Below, one piece after another: positions 17,933-27,479 of a DNA stretch of 64,000 bases. How positions within the stretch are numbered: position 1 is the first letter of the stretch; every line of letters starts with the position of its first letter. Both the position numbers and the translations under genes were made by a program. A model generated the notes under the pieces. That model searched no databases. It was not told the origin of the DNA and saw only the letters and a list, made by a program, of their open reading frames with translations. This DNA is from Cryobacterium melibiosiphilum (GTDB lineage Bacteria; Actinomycetota; Actinomycetes; Actinomycetales; Microbacteriaceae): NCBI RefSeq assembly GCF_003602235.1, contig NZ_QZVS01000097.1, positions 124,001 through 188,000 of the forward strand, written 5' to 3'.

Positions 17933-19408
17933 CTAGCCGGCGACGACGGTGAGGGCTGCGGTGCCGGGGAAGGTCGGGGCCTGAACCTGGGCCATCTCTT
18001 CGAGCACCCGAATCACCTGGCAGCTGTAGCCGAATTCGTTGTCGTACCAGACATAGAGCACGACCTTGTTGCCGGTCGCGATCGTTGCGAGCCCGTCGAC
18101 GATGCCCGCCCGGCGGGAGCCGAGGAAGTCGCTCGAGACGACCTCGGGCGAGTCGATGTAGTCGATCTGCTTGTGCAGGTCGGAGTGCAGCGACATGGTG
18201 CGGAGATAGGTGTTGAGCTCCTCCTTGTCGGTGCCCGACTCGAGGGTCAGGTTGAGGATGGCCATCGACACGTCGGGGGTGGGCACCCGGATCGCGTTGC
18301 CGGTGAGCTTGCCGGCCAGTTCGGGCAGGGCCTTCGCGACGGCTTTGGCCGCGCCGGTCTCGGTGATCACCATGTTGAGCGCCGCCGAGCGTCCACGCCG
18401 GTCGCCCGAGTGGAAGTTGTCGATGAGGTTCTGGTCGTTGGTGAAGGAGTGCACCGTTTCGACGTGGCCTTCGACGATGCCGAAGCGGTCGTTGACGGCC
18501 TTGAGCACCGGGGTGATCGCGTTCGTGGTGCACGAGGCGGCGGTGACGATGAGGTCGTCGGCGGTGATGGAGGCGTGGTTGATGCCGTGCACGATGTTCT
18601 TGAGCGCGCCCTTACCCGGCGCGGTCAGCAGAACGCGGGAGACTCCCGGGCATTTCAGGTGCTGGGACAGTCCTTCCGCGTCGCGCCAGCGGCCCGTGTT
18701 GTCGACGACGACGGCGTTGTGGATGCCGTACGACGTGTAGTCGACCGTGGCCGGGTCACTCGAGTAGATGACCTGGATCAGGGTGCCGTTGGCGAGGATC
18801 GTGTTGTTGATCTCGTCGACGGTGATGGTGCCCTCGAAGGGGCCGTGCACGGAGTCCCGGCGCAGCAGACTGGCCCGCTTGATGATGTCGTTCTCCGAGC
18901 CCTTGCGCACGACGATGGCGCGCAGGCGCAGGCCCTGGCCGCCGCCGGCGTGTTCGATCAGGATGCGGGCGAGCAGGCGGCCGATGCGGCCGAAGCCGTA
19001 GAGCACGACGTCGGTGCTTGTGCGCTCGTCGAGGCCGTGCTGGCCGACGATCGGGGCAAGTTCCTCGCGCAGGTACTCGTCGAGGGTCGTGTCTGCGGCG
19101 CTGGCCCGGTAACCGACGGCCAGGCGGGCCAGGTCGAGCGACGCCGCGCCGAGGTTCAGGTTGCCGAGGGCCTGCAGAATCGGAAGGGTCTCCTCGAGCG
19201 GCAGTTCGACGTCGGCGATGTGCCGGGCGAAACGGTGCGCTTTGAGCAGGCCGACCACCGATTTGTTGACCAGTCCGCGACCGTAGACGCTCGTGACCAC
19301 GTTGTTGGTGCGGTAGAGCCGGCCGATCAGGGGGATCATGGCTTCGGCCAGCGCCTCCCGGTCGATCCAGAGTTGCCGAGCACGATCCGCTGCCTGATTA
19401 TGATTCAC
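17933..19408 (-). CDS. glyceraldehyde-3-phosphate dehydrogenase, long type
   Basis: A 491-residue GAPDH with an extra N-terminal domain of about 130 residues before the Rossmann motif YGFGRIGR (137-144). The catalytic Cys is C293 in ASCTTNAITP, followed by HSFTNDQ and NEFGYS near the C-terminus. The length matches the second, larger GAPDH of corynebacteria and relatives (GapB type), linked to gluconeogenic or NADP use; coenzyme choice cannot be settled here. It stands alone, with 115 nt to the next gene upstream. Confidence 0.85.
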   Translation of the reverse strand: MNHNQAADRARQLWIDREALAEAMIPLIGRLYRTNNVVTSVYGRGLVNKSVVGLLKAHRFARHIADVELPLEETLPILQALGNLNLGAASLDLARLAVGYRASAADTTLDEYLREELAPIVGQHGLDERTSTDVVLYGFGRIGRLLARILIEHAGGGQGLRLRAIVVRKGSENDIIKRASLLRRDSVHGPFEGTITVDEINNTILANGTLIQVIYSSDPATVDYTSYGIHNAVVVDNTGRWRDAEGLSQHLKCPGVSRVLLTAPGKGALKNIVHGINHASITADDLIVTAASCTTNAITPVLKAVNDRFGIVEGHVETVHSFTNDQNLIDNFHSGDRRGRSAALNMVITETGAAKAVAKALPELAGKLTGNAIRVPTPDVSMAILNLTLESGTDKEELNTYLRTMSLHSDLHKQIDYIDSPEVVSSDFLGSRRAGIVDGLATIATGNKVVLYVWYDNEFGYSCQVIRVLEEMAQVQAPTFPGTAALTVVAG

Positions 19409-19523
19409 TGCGCTACTTCCTACCGTCGTTGGTTTGTGTGAGCGCCTGAAGCCTATCGCCTCGCCACCCGTCCAACGCCTACCCGCGCGCCTACCCGTGG
19501 CCTATCCGTGGCCTATCCGGGGT

Positions 19524-19847
19524 CTACTCGTCGATCGCCAGTTCCTTGGGCAGCTCGAAGTCCTTCGACGCGAGTTCCTCCACGTTGACGTCTTTGAACG
19601 TCAGCACGCGCACCGACTTCACAAAGCGGTCGGACCGGTAGACGTCCCACACCCAGACGTCTTTCATGGTGAGTTCGAAGTAGAAGTCGTGCTCGGTGTC
19701 CCGGCGCACGAGTTCGACCTCGTTTGCCAGATAGAACCGTCGCTCGGTCTCGACGACGAACTGGAACTGCCCGACTACGTCGCGATACTCGCGGTACAGG
19801 GCCAACTCGACCTCGCGGTCGTAGTCCTCAAACTCGTCTTCTTCCAT
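19524..19847 (-). CDS. DUF2469 domain-containing protein
   Basis: A 107-residue acidic protein of the DUF2469 family, which actinobacteria keep directly downstream of rnhB. It is rich in Asp, Glu and aromatic residues (EEDEFEDYDREVELALYREY, and MKDVWVWDVYR). No function is established. It starts 38 nt after rnhB and is probably in the lepB-rnhB transcript. Confidence 0.85.
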   Translation of the reverse strand: MEEDEFEDYDREVELALYREYRDVVGQFQFVVETERRFYLANEVELVRRDTEHDFYFELTMKDVWVWDVYRSDRFVKSVRVLTFKDVNVEELASKDFELPKELAIDE

Positions 19848-19885
19848 GGTGACCCAATCCTAGTTCTTGATTTTGGGCCGACGAA

Positions 19886-20548
19886 TCAGACCGGGGTCTT
19901 GAGCCAGGACCGGCGGTGCAGCCCGCTCGGACCGAGCTCGGCTATGGCACTCATATGGGCCGCACTGCCATACCCCTTATTGCCGGACCAGCCGTACCCG
20001 GGGGTGGCCGAGTCGTAGGCGATCATCATGCGGTCGCGGTGTACCTTGGCGATGACGGATGCTGCTGCCACCGACCCGCAATCCCGGTCGGCTTTGATGC
20101 GGGTCACCACGCGCAGCGGCGTTCCGAGGGAACGCGTGAGCCAGTCGTCGCTGCCGTCGAGCAACACCACGCTCGCGCGCACGTCGACGCCGGAGTCGTG
20201 CAGCTTCGCGAGGGCGCGCTTGCCGGCCAGGCCGAGGCAGGCGATGATGCCGAGCTCGTCGACCTCCTGAGCCGTGGCGAGCCCCACGGCGGAGTGCCTC
20301 GCCCAGGACACGGCGAGCGGCGCGAGCAGTTCACGTCGGGGTTCGCTGAGCATTTTCGAATCGCGCAATCCGGCCGGAATGGGGGTGACATGCACGTCGA
20401 TCGCGGCGAGCCCCACGGCAACCGGTCCGGCGAGGGCCCCGCGGCCGACCTCGTCGCAGCCGATCACGCACCCCGCACCGGAGGCGAGCGACGGGTAGGC
20501 CGCGAGCATCTCGCGTTCCACGTCGAGCGTGGGGTCCGAAACGGCCAC
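19886..20548 (-). CDS. rnhB: ribonuclease HII
   Basis: Removes ribonucleotides from DNA-RNA hybrids. The 220-residue protein has DEVGRGALAGP with catalytic Asp and Glu at about residues 32-33, LLDGSDD with the third Asp near 131, and KADRDCGSVAAASVIAK. The GTG start at 20548 directly abuts the lepB stop (TAG at 20549-20551) with no gap, so translation is probably coupled. Confidence 0.95.
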   Translation of the reverse strand: MAVSDPTLDVEREMLAAYPSLASGAGCVIGCDEVGRGALAGPVAVGLAAIDVHVTPIPAGLRDSKMLSEPRRELLAPLAVSWARHSAVGLATAQEVDELGIIACLGLAGKRALAKLHDSGVDVRASVVLLDGSDDWLTRSLGTPLRVVTRIKADRDCGSVAAASVIAKVHRDRMMIAYDSATPGYGWSGNKGYGSAAHMSAIAELGPSGLHRRSWLKTPV

Positions 20549-21346
20549 CTACTCGTCGGCTGTCTGCGTGCCGGTGGTGCTGTCGGTGTCGGTCGCGCCA
20601 TCATCCGTCTGCTCGACGCCCCGGAAGACGTCGGAGTAGTTGTCGAGCCAGCTGAGGTGCCCGAGCGGCCAGGACACGACCAGGGCGCGCCCGACGACGT
20701 TCTCGATGGGCACGTAGCCCTCGCCGGGGGTGGTGCCGTTGTAGCGGGAATCCTTGGAGTTGTAGCGGTTGTCGCCCATCATCCACAGCGAATCCGGCGG
20801 CACGGTGACGTCGAAGTCGTCCTTGGAGACGCGGGTCTCACCGGTCGGCGACAGGTAGGCGGACTCATCGAGGGCGATGTCGTTCACGCTCATCTGGCCG
20901 AGGGCGTTGCAGCAGACCACGTGGTCGCCGGGCAGCCCGATGACCCGCTTCACGAGGTGGTCATTGCTGTCGGGCGCGGACAGGCCGACGATGGAGGCGA
21001 CCCAGTCGAGGGAGGCGACGATCGGGTTCTGTTCCACCTCGACCGACGGCGGCAACCAGCCGCCCGGATCGGTGAAGACGACGACGTCGCCGTGCTCGAT
21101 CGGCATCAGGCCGGGCTCGAGCTGGTTGACGATGATGCGGTCGTCAACCTGCAGGGTCTGCTCCATCGAACTCGACGGAATGTAGAACGACCGAATGAGG
21201 AAGGTCTTGATCAGGAACGAGATGAGCAGGGCCACCACGAAAATGATCAGGAGGTCGCGCAAAAAGAGCAAGACGCTGGTCTTCTTGCTCCTGGGTGAAT
21301 CTGATTCCCGGCGATCGGATCGCGAGGTCAGTACATTTTCTGTCAA
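20549..21346 (-). CDS. lepB: signal peptidase I
   Basis: A 265-residue type I signal peptidase. One membrane segment (about 30-52) is followed by IPSSSMEQTL with the catalytic Ser60, then VKRVIGLPGD with the general base Lys133, and MGDNRYNSKDSR. The C-terminal tail is Thr/Asp-rich. The only upstream in-frame start that keeps the whole N-terminus is TTG at 21346, placed nine nt after a strong terminator-like hairpin; AGGCGG just before it could act as the ribosome-binding site. Confidence 0.93.
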   Translation of the reverse strand: MTENVLTSRSDRRESDSPRSKKTSVLLFLRDLLIIFVVALLISFLIKTFLIRSFYIPSSSMEQTLQVDDRIIVNQLEPGLMPIEHGDVVVFTDPGGWLPPSVEVEQNPIVASLDWVASIVGLSAPDSNDHLVKRVIGLPGDHVVCCNALGQMSVNDIALDESAYLSPTGETRVSKDDFDVTVPPDSLWMMGDNRYNSKDSRYNGTTPGEGYVPIENVVGRALVVSWPLGHLSWLDNYSDVFRGVEQTDDGATDTDSTTGTQTADE

Positions 21347-21355
21347 TTAAACCGC

Positions 21356-21393
21356 CTGAGCTCCGGATCCACTGTACGGGATCCGGAGCTCAG
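21356..21393 (-). terminator. perfect hairpin between rplS and lepB
   Basis: A 15-bp perfect stem pairs 21356-21370 with 21379-21393 across an 8-nt loop. On the minus strand it follows rplS and is followed by a short U-rich stretch (gcggtttaattg). It looks like an intrinsic terminator but ends only nine nt before the lepB start, so it may attenuate lepB. Confidence 0.85.
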
Positions 21394-21430
21394 GTTGATA
21401 CGGGGCCTAGCTTTGTGCAGGAGTTGCGGG

Positions 21431-21772
21431 TTAGCGCTTTTCCTTGATCTTGGCCTTCTTGCCGCGCAGGTCGCGCAGGTAGTACAGCTTCGCGCGACGC
21501 ACGTCGCCACGAGTGACAACTTCGATGTGGTCGATGACGGGCGAGTGCACCGGGAAGGTACGCTCGACGCCGATCTGGAAGCTGACCTTGCGCACGCAGA
21601 ACGTCTCGCGCACGCCTTCACCGGAGCGGCCGATGACGACGCCCTGGTAGACCTGAATACGAGAGCGGGTACCTTCAATGATGTTGACGTGCACCTTGAC
21701 GGTGTCGCCGGCACGGAAGTCGGGGATGTTCGTCTTGAGGGACGGCGCATCCACCTGGTCGAGAATATGCAT
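21431..21772 (-). CDS. rplS: 50S ribosomal protein L19
   Basis: A 113-residue L19 starting [13 protein letters not shown], with [14 protein letters not shown], the [19 protein letters not shown] block and a basic C-terminus ending KKAKIKEKR. The ATG at 21772 is the family start. It is followed by a strong hairpin before lepB. Confidence 0.97.
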   Translation of the reverse strand: MHILDQVDAPSLKTNIPDFRAGDTVKVHVNIIEGTRSRIQVYQGVVIGRSGEGVRETFCVRKVSFQIGVERTFPVHSPVIDHIEVVTRGDVRRAKLYYLRDLRGKKAKIKEKR

Positions 21773-21936
21773 GAGTTTTCGCTCTCTGTACCCGCCACAG
21801 GTCGAATACGAATAAGTGACTGATTTTGTTGCGCCGAAAGTGACAGCTCCCCTGTGGCAGAGGCTTGCCGCGGCACAAACGCCTATTCTGTCAGAAACCG
21901 CGCGCTCTCGCAAAGCGGATGCGTCACAGCCCAGAC

Positions 21937-22506
21937 TCAGGGCTGGGTCGGTTTTTCCTTGATCACAATGACCTCGGGGTCGGTGCGTGCCGGCCGCGGG
22001 GCCGAACTCTGCGGCGACGAGGCGCTGCCGGGCATGTTCGGCATGGTCGGCATGTTCGGGAACGACAGCGGACCCTGGCGGGACGTGCCGGCCGGCGGCC
22101 GGGCCTGCTGCTCGACGAGGTCGATCATCGCCCGCATCCGCTTGCGCGCGGCATCGTAGAGTTCCCAGAGCGCGAACCAGAAGGCTCCGATGCCGATGAA
22201 GACGACCAGCACCGAGAGCCAGCCGGAGGCGCTTTCGGCGAATCCGATGCCGATGATGAGCGCGTGCCAGAGGGTGAGCACCCCGACATCGGCCCAGGAG
22301 ACCATGCGGGTGGAGCGCACCTCTTTGCGGGCGTACACCAGAAGCGCGACGACCAGCAGGCTGAGTCCGAGTGCGACGGCGCCGAAGAAGACGCCGAGCA
22401 CGGCCCAGCCTCCGGTGCCGAAGATGGCCGAGCCAATCAGCAACCAGAGGGGCAACACGGCTACGGCGGCGAACTGCCAGGAGTAGAAAATCCGTCTAAT
22501 GATCAC
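21937..22506 (-). CDS. conserved four-TM membrane protein
   Basis: A 189-residue protein with four hydrophobic segments at about residues 10-30, 34-58, 72-92 and 96-116, then a charged helix and a Pro/Ser/Met-rich cytosolic tail with repeated PNMP units. No catalytic motif is visible and I do not recognise a named family. It lies between trmD (93 nt downstream stop) and rplS, a place usually without an extra gene. Confidence 0.7.
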   Translation of the reverse strand: MIIRRIFYSWQFAAVAVLPLWLLIGSAIFGTGGWAVLGVFFGAVALGLSLLVVALLVYARKEVRSTRMVSWADVGVLTLWHALIIGIGFAESASGWLSVLVVFIGIGAFWFALWELYDAARKRMRAMIDLVEQQARPPAGTSRQGPLSFPNMPTMPNMPGSASSPQSSAPRPARTDPEVIVIKEKPTQP

Positions 22507-22599
22507 CAGTCCAGAGTATTCGCACGTGCTGCGCGAAGCCTCACAGTTCGCTGAAGGCGCAGTGCAGATTCAGGCGCGGCAACCTGTGCTGGGGAGCGG

Positions 22600-23322
22600 T
22601 CAGACGGCCGGCGGCAGCAGGTCGGGGCGCACCCGGCGGGTACGCTCGAGCTGCTGAGCGCGCCGCCAAGCACTGATGGCGCCGTGATTGCCGCTCAGCA
22701 GCACGGGCGGCACGTCGAGGCCGCGCCAGCTCGACGGCTTCGTGTAACTCGGGTATTCGAGCAGCCCGCCCTCGTGCGACTCTTCGACGAGGCTCTCGGG
22801 GTTGCCGACGACGCCGGGAATCAGCCGCCCGACGGCCTCGATCATCGCCATCACGGCCACCTCTCCCCCGTTGAGCACGTAGTCACCGAGGCTGACGAGG
22901 CGCACCTCGCCGCGGGTCGCGAAATGGTCGACGACGCGCTGGTCGATGCCCTCGTAGCGGCCGCAGGCGAACACCAGGTGCGGCTGCTCGGAGAGCTCAC
23001 GGGCCATGGCCTGGGTGAACTGCTCCCCCGCGGGAGACGGAAAGATCAGGATCGGGCCGGGTGCGGCATCCGCTTCGGAAGATACCGGCGCGGGCTCGCC
23101 GAAGATGGCGTCGAGGGCGTCGCCCCAGGGCTCGGGCTTCATCACCATGCCGGCGCCGCCGCCGTAGGGGGTGTCGTCGACGGTGCGGTGCCGGTCGTGG
23201 GTGTGGTCACGCAGATTGTGCACGCCGAGCTCGATCAGGCCGCTCTGGCGGGCCTTGCCGAGCAGGGAGAGGTCCAGCACATCGAAGAACTCGGGGAAGA
23301 TGGTGACGATGTCAATGCGCAT
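22600..23322 (-). CDS. trmD: tRNA (guanine-N1)-methyltransferase
   Basis: Methylates G37 of tRNAs. The 240-residue SPOUT enzyme shows [14 protein letters not shown] at the N-terminus, [21 protein letters not shown], and the SAM-binding trefoil-knot region [21 protein letters not shown]. Length and motifs are complete. It normally follows rimM; here the nitrite island lies between them. Confidence 0.96.
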   Translation of the reverse strand: MRIDIVTIFPEFFDVLDLSLLGKARQSGLIELGVHNLRDHTHDRHRTVDDTPYGGGAGMVMKPEPWGDALDAIFGEPAPVSSEADAAPGPILIFPSPAGEQFTQAMARELSEQPHLVFACGRYEGIDQRVVDHFATRGEVRLVSLGDYVLNGGEVAVMAMIEAVGRLIPGVVGNPESLVEESHEGGLLEYPSYTKPSSWRGLDVPPVLLSGNHGAISAWRRAQQLERTRRVRPDLLPPAV

Positions 23323-23370
23323 CCCTCGATTCTAGGTTGCGGGCCGGTCTGGGGTGCGCGGGCCGTGTCG

Positions 23371-24171
23371 CTACGCCGCGTGGGCGGCGAGGCGCCCCGC
23401 AGCGAGGTGGGCGTCGAGGTAGCGGTCGATCACGAGGTCGACCATGCCGGCCGGGGGCGCCTCAGCGGCAACCAGCAGCGGGTCGCTGACCAGGTCGGCC
23501 CCGACGTTGCGGGTGAGGTCGAAGAAGAAGCCCGGGGCCATCAGGTAGGTGCTGATGGCGAGGCGGGCGTGTGGATGGCGGATGCGCGCGGCGGCCACCG
23601 CGCAGGCCAGCCGCGGGCTGGCGGCGGAGAGAAACCCAACGGTGACACGCACGCCGAGGCGGGCGGCGAGCATCCGGCCGACTTCGCGGCAGTCTTCCAC
23701 GGCGCGGGCGTCGCTCGAGCCGGCAGCGGCGAGCACGAGTTCATCGCCGGCCCGGTAGCCGGCCTGGCCCAGACGGTAGACGAGTACCTCAACCAACCGC
23801 CGGTCGGGGCCAAGGGCGGCGGAGACGACCGTGTCGCGGTCGACGGCGGCGGTCTCCTTCTGCAGGTCGACGTGCACGTGGTAGCCGGCCGACAGTAAGA
23901 GGGGTACGACGATGGCGGCGGATGCGTCGGGCAGCGCCCCGAGGGTCGTGGCCACGTCGGGCTGCTGCACGTCGACGAAACCGCCGGCGACCGTGAGGTC
24001 GGGGCGGGCAATGGAGACGGCCGCGACTAGGGCCGCGATCGCGGCCTGCCCGGCGAGCGAGTTGGTGCCGTGAGAGACCGCGACGAGCGCGGGCTGGGCG
24101 GCGGACCGCACGTTTCGGGGCATCCGTCCGGTTAGTGCGCGGCGCGCCACATCGGTGCGGGTCCGGCTCAC
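23371..24171 (-). CDS. sirohydrochlorin chelatase (CbiX/SirB-like), copy 1
   Basis: A 266-residue protein of the CbiX/SirB class that inserts Fe or Co into sirohydrochlorin. Two half-domains are visible: SHGTNSLAGQAA with the metal-binding His near residue 37, and VPLLLSAGYHVHVDL with two further His residues, then a second half with FLSAASPRL and TYLMAPGFFFDL. The GTG at 24171 overlaps the nirD stop by four nt (GTGA), so it is coupled to nirD. Making siroheme for NirB is the likely task. Its paralog is at 43566. Confidence 0.82.
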   Translation of the reverse strand: MSRTRTDVARRALTGRMPRNVRSAAQPALVAVSHGTNSLAGQAAIAALVAAVSIARPDLTVAGGFVDVQQPDVATTLGALPDASAAIVVPLLLSAGYHVHVDLQKETAAVDRDTVVSAALGPDRRLVEVLVYRLGQAGYRAGDELVLAAAGSSDARAVEDCREVGRMLAARLGVRVTVGFLSAASPRLACAVAAARIRHPHARLAISTYLMAPGFFFDLTRNVGADLVSDPLLVAAEAPPAGMVDLVIDRYLDAHLAAGRLAAHAA

Positions 24172-24587
24172 GCCTCGACCGCGACCTCGATGTAGCCGCC
24201 GACGACGCGGGTCTGGTAGGTCGGCAGGGCGAGGGCGGGGTTGGAGAAGCACTCGCCGGTCTCGAGGTCGTAGACCTCCTTGTGCAGCGGAGAGGCAATG
24301 GTGGGCCGGTCGCCCTTGGAGCCGACGATGCCGCGGGCCATGACGTAGGCATCCGTGTGCGGGTCGCAGTGGGCGACGGCGTAGATCTCGGTCGGGGAGA
24401 GCAGGAACAGGGCGATCTGCTTCATGCGCACCAGCGCGGCCTCACCCCAGGAGGGCTCGAGGTCGGTGACGGCGCAGGCCCGCTCCCACACCAGGTCGGC
24501 GCTGCTGAGGTCGGTGCTGCTGAGGCCGGCGGGAGCAGCGCCGGTGGCGGAGGAGACGGTGGTCGGTGTCGTGATGGTCAGGCTCAT
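24168..24587 (-). CDS. nirD: nitrite reductase small subunit NirD
   Basis: A 139-residue Rieske-fold protein with an N-terminal Ala/Ser/Thr-rich stretch of about 30 residues. The core includes QIALFLLSPTEIYAV, HCDPHTDAYVMARGIVG and SPLHKEVYDLETGEC. Typical paired Cys-His cluster ligands are incomplete, as in other NirD proteins. It is the partner of NirB but is divergently transcribed, an arrangement different from the usual nirB-nirD operon. The ATG at 24587 has GGGAG upstream. Confidence 0.88.
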   Translation of the reverse strand: MSLTITTPTTVSSATGAAPAGLSSTDLSSADLVWERACAVTDLEPSWGEAALVRMKQIALFLLSPTEIYAVAHCDPHTDAYVMARGIVGSKGDRPTIASPLHKEVYDLETGECFSNPALALPTYQTRVVGGYIEVAVEA

Positions 24588-24651
24588 GGTGCGCTCCCAC
24601 TCTTGGTGTACTGGTGCTGCCGGGGATGTATCCGTCCGGCTGCTTGGCGTT

Positions 24652-24714
24652 GGTTTCACGCTACGGCGGTCAGGTTTCCGCGAATCACGCCCCGTGTTTC
24701 GCCGACGTGAAACC
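24652..24714. promoter_or_regulatory. candidate GlnR-type repeat array and inverted repeat, nirD/nirB
   Basis: In the 244-bp divergent region, GTTTC occurs at 24653-24657, 24674-24678 and 24696-24700, spaced 21 and 22 bp. The last is followed after six nt by GTGAA. That phase matches the known actinobacterial GlnR box (GTnAC-n6-GAAAC, 22-bp period, read on the opposite strand), although the GTnAC halves match poorly. A perfect 9-bp inverted repeat (GGTTTCACG 24652-24660, CGTGAAACC 24706-24714) frames the array. GlnR control of nir is inference. Confidence 0.45.
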
Positions 24715-24831
24715 TGCCTCACAGGGTGCTTGCGCGACTGTGGGACTTCTGACATGACAGGACACATGGGGGACACGACGGTGAAATCGCGTGCCCGTAC
24801 GCTCGGGAACACTCGCCCCGAAAGGACGCTG

Positions 24832-27477
24832 ATGCTCTCTTCTTCCCCCGAATCCTCCGCCGCCGGGTCTCCCCCGGAGGCACGCCGCGTTGTCATCATC
24901 GGTGGCGGCCCGGCCGCCCACCGTTTGACGGATGCCCTGCATTCCCGCGACACGGAGCACATTCTGGCCGTGACGGTGATCGCCGAAGAACAGCACCTGC
25001 CCTATGACCGGGTCGCCCTCAGCCAACGCCTCGCGGGCCAGATCGATCTCACCCTCGAGCCGACCGGTGTGTGGGATTCCGAGCACATCACCCTGCGCAT
25101 CGGCGAGCGGGCCGAGTCCATCGACCGGGACGCGAAAACCGTCACGACCGCCCTCGGCCACACCGTGCCCTACGACGACCTGGTCTTCGCGACCGGCTCG
25201 AGCGCCCCGGTTCCGCCCCTGCCCGGCTCCGAGCACATTCGGGTCTACCGCACCCTCGACGACGTCGACGCCCTCGTCGCCGAACTCGGCGAGCTGACCG
25301 TGTCGCTCGGCCGCGCCCCGAAGGTCGTCGTCGCCGGCGGTGGGCTGCTGGGCCTCGAAGCGGCCGGCGGCCTGCACCGCCTCGGCGGCGAAGCCGCCCT
25401 CGTGCACTCGGGCCCGTGGCTGATGAGCGCTCAGCTCGACGCCGGCGGCGGGCAGGCCCTCGGCCGCCTGATCACCGCCCAGGGCATCGCTCTGCACCTC
25501 GGCACCCGTGCCACCGCGATCCTCAGTAACCCCGTCGGCACGGAAAGGGGCACCGAAACGGATGCCCCGGTCGTCACCGGCGTCTCCCTCGGCTCGGGCG
25601 ACACCATCGCCGCCGACATCGTCGTCTACGCGATCGGCATCACCCCGCGCGACGAACTCGCCCGCGACGCCCACCTCGATCTCGGTACCCGCGGCGGCAT
25701 CGTGATCAGCGGGGAGTGCCAGACCAGCGATCCGAACATCTGGGCCATCGGCGAGGTCGCCAGCTTCGGCGGCCGCTGCGTGGGTCTCGTCGCCCCCGCC
25801 AACGCGATGGCCGAGGTCGTCGCCGACCGTCTGCTCGGCGGAACGGCGACCTTCACCACCGTCGATGACGCCACCAAGCTCAAGCTGTCCGGCGTCGACG
25901 TGGCCAGCTTCGGCGATGCGCTCGCCGTCACGCCCGGGGCGCTGGAAATCGTCTACGCCGACCCGGCCCGCGGCCTGTACCAGAAGCTCGTCGTCACCGA
26001 CGATGCCAAGACCCTGCTCGGCGGCATCTTCGTCGGCGACGCCACGCCCTACTCAGCCCTGCGCCCCCTCGTCGGCCGTCAGCTCTCCAGCGAACCCGGC
26101 GCGTACCTGTCCGCGGCGGGCGCCGAGGCTCCCGGCGGCGACGAGCTGCCCGACGACGCCCTCGTCTGCTCCTGCAACATGGTCACCGCCGGCACCGTGC
26201 GCGAAGCGGTGCGCGGCGACCACACCGAGCCCTGCACCGAACTCGGCGCGCTGAAGACCTGCACCCGCGCCGGCACCCAGTGCGGCTCGTGTGTGCCCCT
26301 GATCAAGAAGCTGCTCGAAGCCGAACTGACCAAGTCGGGCCAGACTGTTTCCCACGCCCTGTGCGAGCACTTCGAACTCAGCCGCCAGGAACTCTTCGAA
26401 TCGGTGCGGGTGCTCGAACTCGTCAGCGCCGAGGAGGTCTTCGAGCGCTTCGGCACCGGCCGCGGCTGCGACGTCTGCAAGCCCGCCGTCGGCTCCATCC
26501 TCGCCAGCCAGAACTCGGCGTATATCCTCGACGCCGGCCGGGGCACCCTGCAGGACACCAACGACCGGGCCATGGCCAACATGCAGAAGGACGGCACCTA
26601 CTCGGTGGTCCCCCGCATCCCGGCCGGTGAGATCACCCCCGCGAAGCTCGCCGTGATCGCGAAGGTCGCCGAGGACTTCAACCTCTATACCAAGATCACC
26701 GGCGCGCTGCGCATCGACATGTTCGGTGCTCGGCTCGAGCAGCTGCCGGACATCTGGCGGGTGCTCGTCGACGCCGGCTTCGAATCGGGCCAGGCCTACG
26801 GCAAGGCGTTGCGCAACGTGAAGAGCTGCGTCGGCTCGACCTGGTGCCGCTTCGGCGTGCAGGATTCGGTCGCGCTCGCCATCAAACTCGAGCTGCGCTA
26901 TCGCGGCCTGCGAGCCCCGCACAAGTTCAAGTTCGGCGTCTCCGGCTGCGCCCGGGAGTGCGCCGAAGCGCGCGGCAAAGACGTGGGCATCATCGCCTCC
27001 GACCTCGGCTGGAACATGTACGTCGGCGGCAACGGCGGCTTCCAGCCCGCCCACGGCCAGCTGCTCGCGAGCGACCTCGACGAAGAAACCCTGATCAAGT
27101 ACATCGACCGCTACATGATGTACTACATTCGCACGGCCGACCGGATGCAGCGCACCGCGCGCTGGATGGAAGACCTCGACGGTGGCGTCGACCACGTGCG
27201 CGACGTCGTCATCAACGACACCCTGGGCCTCGGCGACGAACTCGAAGCCGCCATGGAGAAGCACGTGGACACCTACGAGGACGAGTGGGCCGCAACGCTC
27301 GCCGACCCCGAGCGCCTGCGCCGATTCCGCTCCTTCGTCAACGCGCCGATCGAGCCCGATCCCAGCATTGCCCGGGTCGTCGAACGTGACCAATTACGAC
27401 CGGCCACCGCGGACGAACGGGCCGATTCGAGTACTGTTCTCTTAAGTGGAAGCCGTATTCCCGTTCGAGGAGAGTGA
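24832..27477 (+). CDS. nirB: NADH-dependent nitrite reductase large subunit NirB
   Basis: An 881-residue protein that reduces nitrite to ammonium. Order: FAD/NAD-binding oxidoreductase with VVIIGGGPAAHRL near the start and VVVAGGGLLGLEAAGG near residue 165; a BFD-like [2Fe-2S] domain with C446, C448, C484 and C487; and sulfite/nitrite reductase domains with siroheme-[4Fe-4S] Cys at C666, C672, C706 and C710. The ATG at 24832 has AAAGGA upstream. The frame is open further upstream across nirD but that is not coding. It ends two nt before the SUMT gene. Confidence 0.95.
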   Translation: MLSSSPESSAAGSPPEARRVVIIGGGPAAHRLTDALHSRDTEHILAVTVIAEEQHLPYDRVALSQRLAGQIDLTLEPTGVWDSEHITLRIGERAESIDRDAKTVTTALGHTVPYDDLVFATGSSAPVPPLPGSEHIRVYRTLDDVDALVAELGELTVSLGRAPKVVVAGGGLLGLEAAGGLHRLGGEAALVHSGPWLMSAQLDAGGGQALGRLITAQGIALHLGTRATAILSNPVGTERGTETDAPVVTGVSLGSGDTIAADIVVYAIGITPRDELARDAHLDLGTRGGIVISGECQTSDPNIWAIGEVASFGGRCVGLVAPANAMAEVVADRLLGGTATFTTVDDATKLKLSGVDVASFGDALAVTPGALEIVYADPARGLYQKLVVTDDAKTLLGGIFVGDATPYSALRPLVGRQLSSEPGAYLSAAGAEAPGGDELPDDALVCSCNMVTAGTVREAVRGDHTEPCTELGALKTCTRAGTQCGSCVPLIKKLLEAELTKSGQTVSHALCEHFELSRQELFESVRVLELVSAEEVFERFGTGRGCDVCKPAVGSILASQNSAYILDAGRGTLQDTNDRAMANMQKDGTYSVVPRIPAGEITPAKLAVIAKVAEDFNLYTKITGALRIDMFGARLEQLPDIWRVLVDAGFESGQAYGKALRNVKSCVGSTWCRFGVQDSVALAIKLELRYRGLRAPHKFKFGVSGCARECAEARGKDVGIIASDLGWNMYVGGNGGFQPAHGQLLASDLDEETLIKYIDRYMMYYIRTADRMQRTARWMEDLDGGVDHVRDVVINDTLGLGDELEAAMEKHVDTYEDEWAATLADPERLRRFRSFVNAPIEPDPSIARVVERDQLRPATADERADSSTVLLSGSRIPVRGE

Positions 27478-27479
27478 CA

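Noticed and set aside
21330..21346. TTGACA at the lepB start as a -35 box
   Set aside because: It overlaps the start of the coding region and no -10 follows at a proper distance before another start codon, so a promoter there would not serve lepB.
24424..24831. N-terminal extension of nirB across nirD
   Set aside because: The extension overlaps nirD on the other strand and the promoter region; the ATG at 24832 has a good ribosome-binding site and the family N-terminus.
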